Positions 5,646 to 7,818 of a stretch of 7,818 nucleotides of DNA are shown one piece after another; position 1 is the first letter of the stretch, and each line of letters opens with the position of its first letter. This DNA is from Clostridia bacterium (GTDB lineage Bacteria > Bacillota_E > SLMV01 > PUMD01), in the NCBI GenBank assembly GCA_003562655.1, contig PWUC01000045.1:1-7818 (forward strand), given 5' to 3'. The notes beneath the pieces were generated by a model. That model did not search any database. It was not told the DNA's origin and worked only from the letters and a program-made list of their open reading frames with translations. A program made the translations under genes and the position numbers.

Positions 5646-6074
5646 TTGGATCAGAGACATCTGTTCACCCAGGCGGGATACAACTGCGCCGAGGCGGTAC
5701 TGGCGGCGGTGACGGGATCGATGGATCACGTCTCCTGCGCCAGCGGCTTCGGCGGCGGCATCGGTGGGACCGGTGAAACCTGCGGGGCTGTGACCGGAGC
5801 AATCATGGGAATGGGCCTGGCCCTGGGAGTCAGAGATCCCGAACCGCTGATATCCTACAGGGAGTTCCGACCCCTAGTGGCCCGGTTCCTCAGCTCCTTC
5901 GAGGACGCCCATGGGAGTACTCTCTGCAGCCAGCTGCTCCGCCTGAGTCGCTTCGACAATGAAGAAGACAGCCGGGCATACCACGGTAGCGCGGAGAGGA
6001 AGATGAAATGCACCGACTTCGTGGATCGTGCCGCATGCCTGGCCCGGGAGTTGGTCGGTGAGGTGCAGAAGTGA
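5646..6074 (+). CDS. C_GCAxxG_C_C family redox-active protein
   Basis: 142 residues from a TTG codon backed by an 8-base Shine-Dalgarno. Conserved features in order: GYNCAEAVL (11-19, C14), C31 followed by the glycine-rich ASGFGGGIGGTGETCGAVTG (C46, the family's GCAxxG-like motif), C94 in STLCSQLL, and C122/C131 in KCTDFVDRAACLA. This cysteine spacing and length match the C_GCAxxG_C_C family, small proteins with motif-spaced cysteines thought to bind a metal or cluster or to do redox chemistry; the actual activity is not established as far as I know. IMGMGLALG (53-61) is a buried helix rather than a membrane span. It is the first gene on the plus strand after the divergent region. The next gene starts 174 bases away, so it may be transcribed alone. 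Confidence 0.88.
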   Translation: MDQRHLFTQAGYNCAEAVLAAVTGSMDHVSCASGFGGGIGGTGETCGAVTGAIMGMGLALGVRDPEPLISYREFRPLVARFLSSFEDAHGSTLCSQLLRLSRFDNEEDSRAYHGSAERKMKCTDFVDRAACLARELVGEVQK

Positions 6075-6248
6075 CCGAGGATGGACTCAAAAATGACCAG
6101 CTGGCGGCCGGCCCCACGAGGGATCGATGCTGCACGTCTGCTGCGTCGTAGGATCAGGGGATCAGGAAAACGGCGGCAGGCACCGGACGCGGCCGTCCTC
6201 GTCACCCACCCCCCAGAACCGTTCGCCTGCCCAGAAGGGAGGAGCAAC
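6075..6248 (+). other. Gap before the small membrane-protein gene
   Basis: This 174-base stretch has an open plus frame continuous with the next gene (an ATG at 6081). It lacks a ribosome binding site and encodes an Arg/Pro-rich sequence, so I treat it as non-coding leader. GGATCAGG occurs twice in tandem (6151-6158, 6159-6166). No clear promoter or terminator is visible. Confidence 0.4.
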
Positions 6249-6422
6249 ATGATATTTGGACCCAACCTGCTGATAATCCTGGGACTGTTTCTTGCCGTCG
6301 TCGCGGTGCTTCAGTGGCTCTGGAACATCACCATACCCGGAATCTTCGGCATCAGGCAGGTCACCTACTGGGAGGCCCTCCGCCTGCTGTTGATCACCGC
6401 CATCCTCTTCCGGGGGCCATGA
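6249..6422 (+). CDS. Small membrane protein with LWN-P-IFG-YWEAL-ILF motif
   Basis: 57 residues from the ATG at 6249, chosen because GGGAGG (6237-6242) lies six bases upstream; a frame extended to 6081 has no such site. Residues 6-23 are a hydrophobic helix (NLLIILGLFLAVVAVLQW). Next comes LWN (24-26), P30, IFG (32-34), TYWEALRLLL (39-48) and a terminal ILF (52-54). From memory this resembles a widespread signature of the form LWN-x-x-x-P-x-IFGL-x-x-ITFWQALGLLLLxxILFGG, seen at the C-terminus of small uncharacterised membrane proteins; I cannot confirm it by search. The helix followed by an amphipathic segment suggests a single- or two-pass inner-membrane protein. Function is unknown. The nucleotidyltransferase starts 36 bases downstream and may be co-transcribed. 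Confidence 0.75.
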   Translation: MIFGPNLLIILGLFLAVVAVLQWLWNITIPGIFGIRQVTYWEALRLLLITAILFRGP

Positions 6423-6458
6423 GAGGGCGCCCGCACCTCAGCTGCAGGAGGCCCTGCA

Positions 6459-7223
6459 GTGACTGTGATCGGTGAGAAATACGCGTGGGCAATCCTGGCC
6501 AGGTACGCCGCGGAGTGCGCGGCACTGGGCCCGGATACCCTCATCGCCGTGGTCGCCATCGGCTCTCTGCCCGGAGGCTATTACCGGAGCGGGCAGAGCG
6601 ACATCGACGCGGTCCTGATCGTCGAAGATGGCTCCCGCGCCATCTGGGGCAGCCACGACGAGCCCAGCAGTCCCTTGAGAAGCCTCAATGAGAAGTACCT
6701 CAGCAAATACGCAATACCGAAGGATTTCGGCCCGTTTCCGCTGGAAGCCCCGGACCTGTTTCCCCCGTACAGAGATGTGGAGCTGATCGAGGAGATCGTC
6801 CGGCTCAAGGTGCAGGGGAGGCCCGTCTACGGTTCCTTCGACCTGCAACAGCTGCCCATGCCCGGAAGATCCGATGTACTGAGGTCTGCAGTGCATTTCG
6901 AAAAGTGGTTCGAGGAGGAATTCCTACCGACTCAGGAACCCGAAGACCTGTCAGCCACCGTCTGCGCCAACACCATTCTGATCCATCTGAAGCGTTACCT
7001 GCACCTGGAACACGGCATTGTTGAGTTCGGCAAACCCCGGATAATTGGCACATATCTCAGAAGCGACCCTCCCATCGCGTGTGCGAGAGTGTTTGCCCTC
7101 ATCGAGAAGATGCTGGAGGGCTGCACCCCGTCGCAGCATCAGCTTATCCTGCTGCGCCGGGGGATGGTTCAGATCAGGGATGTCATCAATGACCACCTCG
7201 GGATCCCGGCTCGCTTTCGATGA
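6459..7223 (+). CDS. Nucleotidyltransferase-domain protein
   Basis: 254 residues from a GTG start with GGAGG (6447-6451) seven bases upstream. Residues 28-56 carry the polymerase-beta-like nucleotidyltransferase motif: the IGS of the GS motif at 34-36, GG at 39-40, then SDID (47-50) with D48 and D50 as the likely metal-binding pair, and the VLIVED strand. The third acidic residue is not obvious; the DVELIEE segment (about 110-116) is a candidate. The remainder (about 130-250) looks helical, with ANTILIHLKRYLHLEHG and a FALIEKMLEG helix, perhaps a substrate-binding domain as in aminoglycoside adenylyltransferases. Such enzymes move AMP or another nucleotide onto a small molecule, protein or RNA; the acceptor is unknown. 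It is longer than MNT-type antitoxins (about 100-150 aa), and I see no HEPN toxin gene beside it. Resistance cannot be claimed. Confidence 0.8.
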   Translation: MTVIGEKYAWAILARYAAECAALGPDTLIAVVAIGSLPGGYYRSGQSDIDAVLIVEDGSRAIWGSHDEPSSPLRSLNEKYLSKYAIPKDFGPFPLEAPDLFPPYRDVELIEEIVRLKVQGRPVYGSFDLQQLPMPGRSDVLRSAVHFEKWFEEEFLPTQEPEDLSATVCANTILIHLKRYLHLEHGIVEFGKPRIIGTYLRSDPPIACARVFALIEKMLEGCTPSQHQLILLRRGMVQIRDVINDHLGIPARFR

Positions 7224-7582
7224 GATGATGCCCGTCTCAGACCAGTTGAGAATCCTGTACGCTGTGTTCGCAAGGGATGAAGTGGGGCGCAGAAAGGCCC
7301 AGTGCAGGCTCGGTGATGGGCCCGGCTGCACTCGGCCAGGGCTGGCTCCTCGCATACCGGCTCCGATGACAGGAGACTGACCCTGGCATCGCGAACCTGC
7401 TCACAAAGTGAAGAAGCCGCCGGCACCGCACCGTCACACACGGTCCCCCGGTGTCTGCACTGGGCGGAAATCTGCTGATCAGGTGCTCCTCTCCACTACC
7501 GCAGAACAGAGGATGCAGACCGGTGCCTCAGCAATCACCCCGGGTTCCGCGTCGGCAGACCCCGGCGCCTTCCACCAGGAAG
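7224..7582. other. Gene-free stretch between convergent genes
   Basis: About 360 bases lie between the nucleotidyltransferase and the partial minus-strand frame at the right edge. Open frames here (plus 7045-7380, plus 7408-7809, minus 7169-7441) have no ribosome binding site and unlikely compositions. Apart from the hairpin at 7301-7332 and a small TGAGA/TCTCA stem at 7221-7225/7235-7239 over the nucleotidyltransferase stop, I see nothing in it. Confidence 0.45.
7301..7332. terminator. Hairpin between convergent genes
   Basis: AGTGCAG (7301-7307) pairs perfectly with CTGCACT (7326-7332); CGG (7311-7313) and CCG (7322-7324) can pair inside. On the minus strand it is followed by GGGCCTTTC, a poor T tract. 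It could be a bidirectional transcript end, but the evidence is only the stem and its position. Confidence 0.35.
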
Positions 7583-7818
7583 TCACCGCCGCCAGGGGGA
7601 GGCGATCCACAGCCACCAGTGCAGGCGCTGAAAGAGGGCTCTGCTCAACGCGAAGTGGATATTCCCTTCCGAATCGTACACCTGAACGCCGGCGAACGGG
7701 ACTCCTTCTTCCGCGGACGGGCAGATCAATCCCACCGCCGGCTCCAGTCCCTGCCAGCTCGCCGCCTCTGGTGTTCCGGAGCCGATGTCAGACGAGACAG
7801 CCGTCCTGATGTCCCCGA
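7583..7818 (-). CDS. C-terminal part of an unrecognised protein, 5' partial
   Basis: On the minus strand one frame is open from the right edge (first full codon 7816-7814) to a TGA at 7585-7583, giving 77 residues. Third codon positions are about 79% G/C, like the other genes. The composition is balanced (EPAVGLICPSAEEGVPFAG, VQVYDSEGNIHFALSRALF), unlike the Ser/Arg/Pro-rich shadow frame opposite. The stretch VQVYDSEGNIHF reads like a beta strand, turn and strand. The end RLHWWLWIASPWRR is tryptophan-rich and basic, as in a membrane-surface or packing helix. I do not recognise the family. The start is outside the window. It converges with the nucleotidyltransferase. Confidence 0.5.
   Translation of the reverse strand, partial: GDIRTAVSSDIGSGTPEAASWQGLEPAVGLICPSAEEGVPFAGVQVYDSEGNIHFALSRALFQRLHWWLWIASPWRR

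Noticed and set aside
5455..5646. 64-codon upstream extension of the DUF3795 gene
   Set aside because: The conserved protein begins at the ATG at 5454 with GGGAGG five bases before it; the extension looks like translated promoter DNA.
6081..6248. N-terminal extension of the small membrane protein
   Set aside because: Arg/Pro-rich, no ribosome binding site at 6081, while the ATG at 6249 has a well-spaced GGGAGG.
6459..7223. Aminoglycoside resistance gene or HEPN/MNT toxin-antitoxin module
   Set aside because: Only the generic GS...SDID motif is seen; the protein is too long for an MNT antitoxin and no HEPN gene is adjacent.
7408..7809. Plus-strand frame of 133 codons near the right edge
   Set aside because: Dominated by Pro, Ser, Thr and Arg, no ribosome binding site; the opposite strand at 7583-7818 looks more like coding sequence.
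1..7818. tRNA, CRISPR array, insertion sequence or prophage signals
   Set aside because: I found no TpsiC-like arm in a tRNA fold, no regularly spaced repeats, no transposase or integrase motifs and no terminal inverted repeats.

Overview
The window is GC-rich DNA from a prokaryote that is probably anaerobic. The lifestyle is inferred from gene content: two aldo/keto reductases with C-terminal ferredoxin-type iron-sulfur domains, a C_GCAxxG_C_C-type redox protein and a cysteine-rich DUF3795-type protein. These families are common in anaerobic bacteria (Clostridia, Deltaproteobacteria, spirochaetes) and in methanogens. Starts are ATG, GTG and TTG, nearly all preceded by a GGAGG-type Shine-Dalgarno. 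One good -35/-10 promoter, with a 17 bp spacer in front of the regulator gene, leans bacterial. Nothing in the window fixes the phylum, or even rules out an archaeon. I see no tRNA, rRNA, CRISPR array, insertion sequence, integrase or phage gene.

Layout. (1) 1-753, plus: the C-terminal two-thirds of an aldo/keto reductase with a ferredoxin tail, entering from the left edge. (2) 754-1283: about 530 bases without a credible gene but with several strong hairpins, including a terminator-like hairpin with a T6 tract on the minus strand. (3) 1265-1876, plus: a promoter overlapped by a 28-bp imperfect palindrome, then a 182-aa winged-helix regulator, probably self-regulated. (4) 5454 down to 2085, minus: four collinear genes, namely DUF3795 protein, aldo/keto reductase-ferredoxin, SAF-domain subunit and UxaA-family large subunit. 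The last two are tightly coupled and form a split altronate dehydratase/sulfolactate sulfo-lyase type enzyme. (5) 5646-7223, plus, divergent from block 4: C_GCAxxG_C_C redox protein, a 57-aa membrane protein and a nucleotidyltransferase. (6) 7224-7582: about 360 bases without a gene, with one good hairpin. (7) 7583-7818, minus: an open frame running off the right edge, probably the C-terminus of an unrecognised protein.

How they may work together (inference). The minus-strand block could be a small catabolic or redox unit. The split lyase would eliminate water, or sulfite in the SuyAB-type relatives, from a hydroxy acid. The neighbouring aldo/keto reductase would interconvert carbonyl and alcohol groups using NAD(P)H and/or its iron-sulfur clusters. 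The lyase substrate cannot be read from the sequence. The regulator converges on this block and may control it, but the only operator-like site I can see is at its own promoter. The most useful leads are that palindromic operator, the split lyase, the 57-aa membrane protein with an LWN...P.IFG...WEAL...ILF signature, the unlisted partial gene at the right edge, and an orphan terminator in the first gap.
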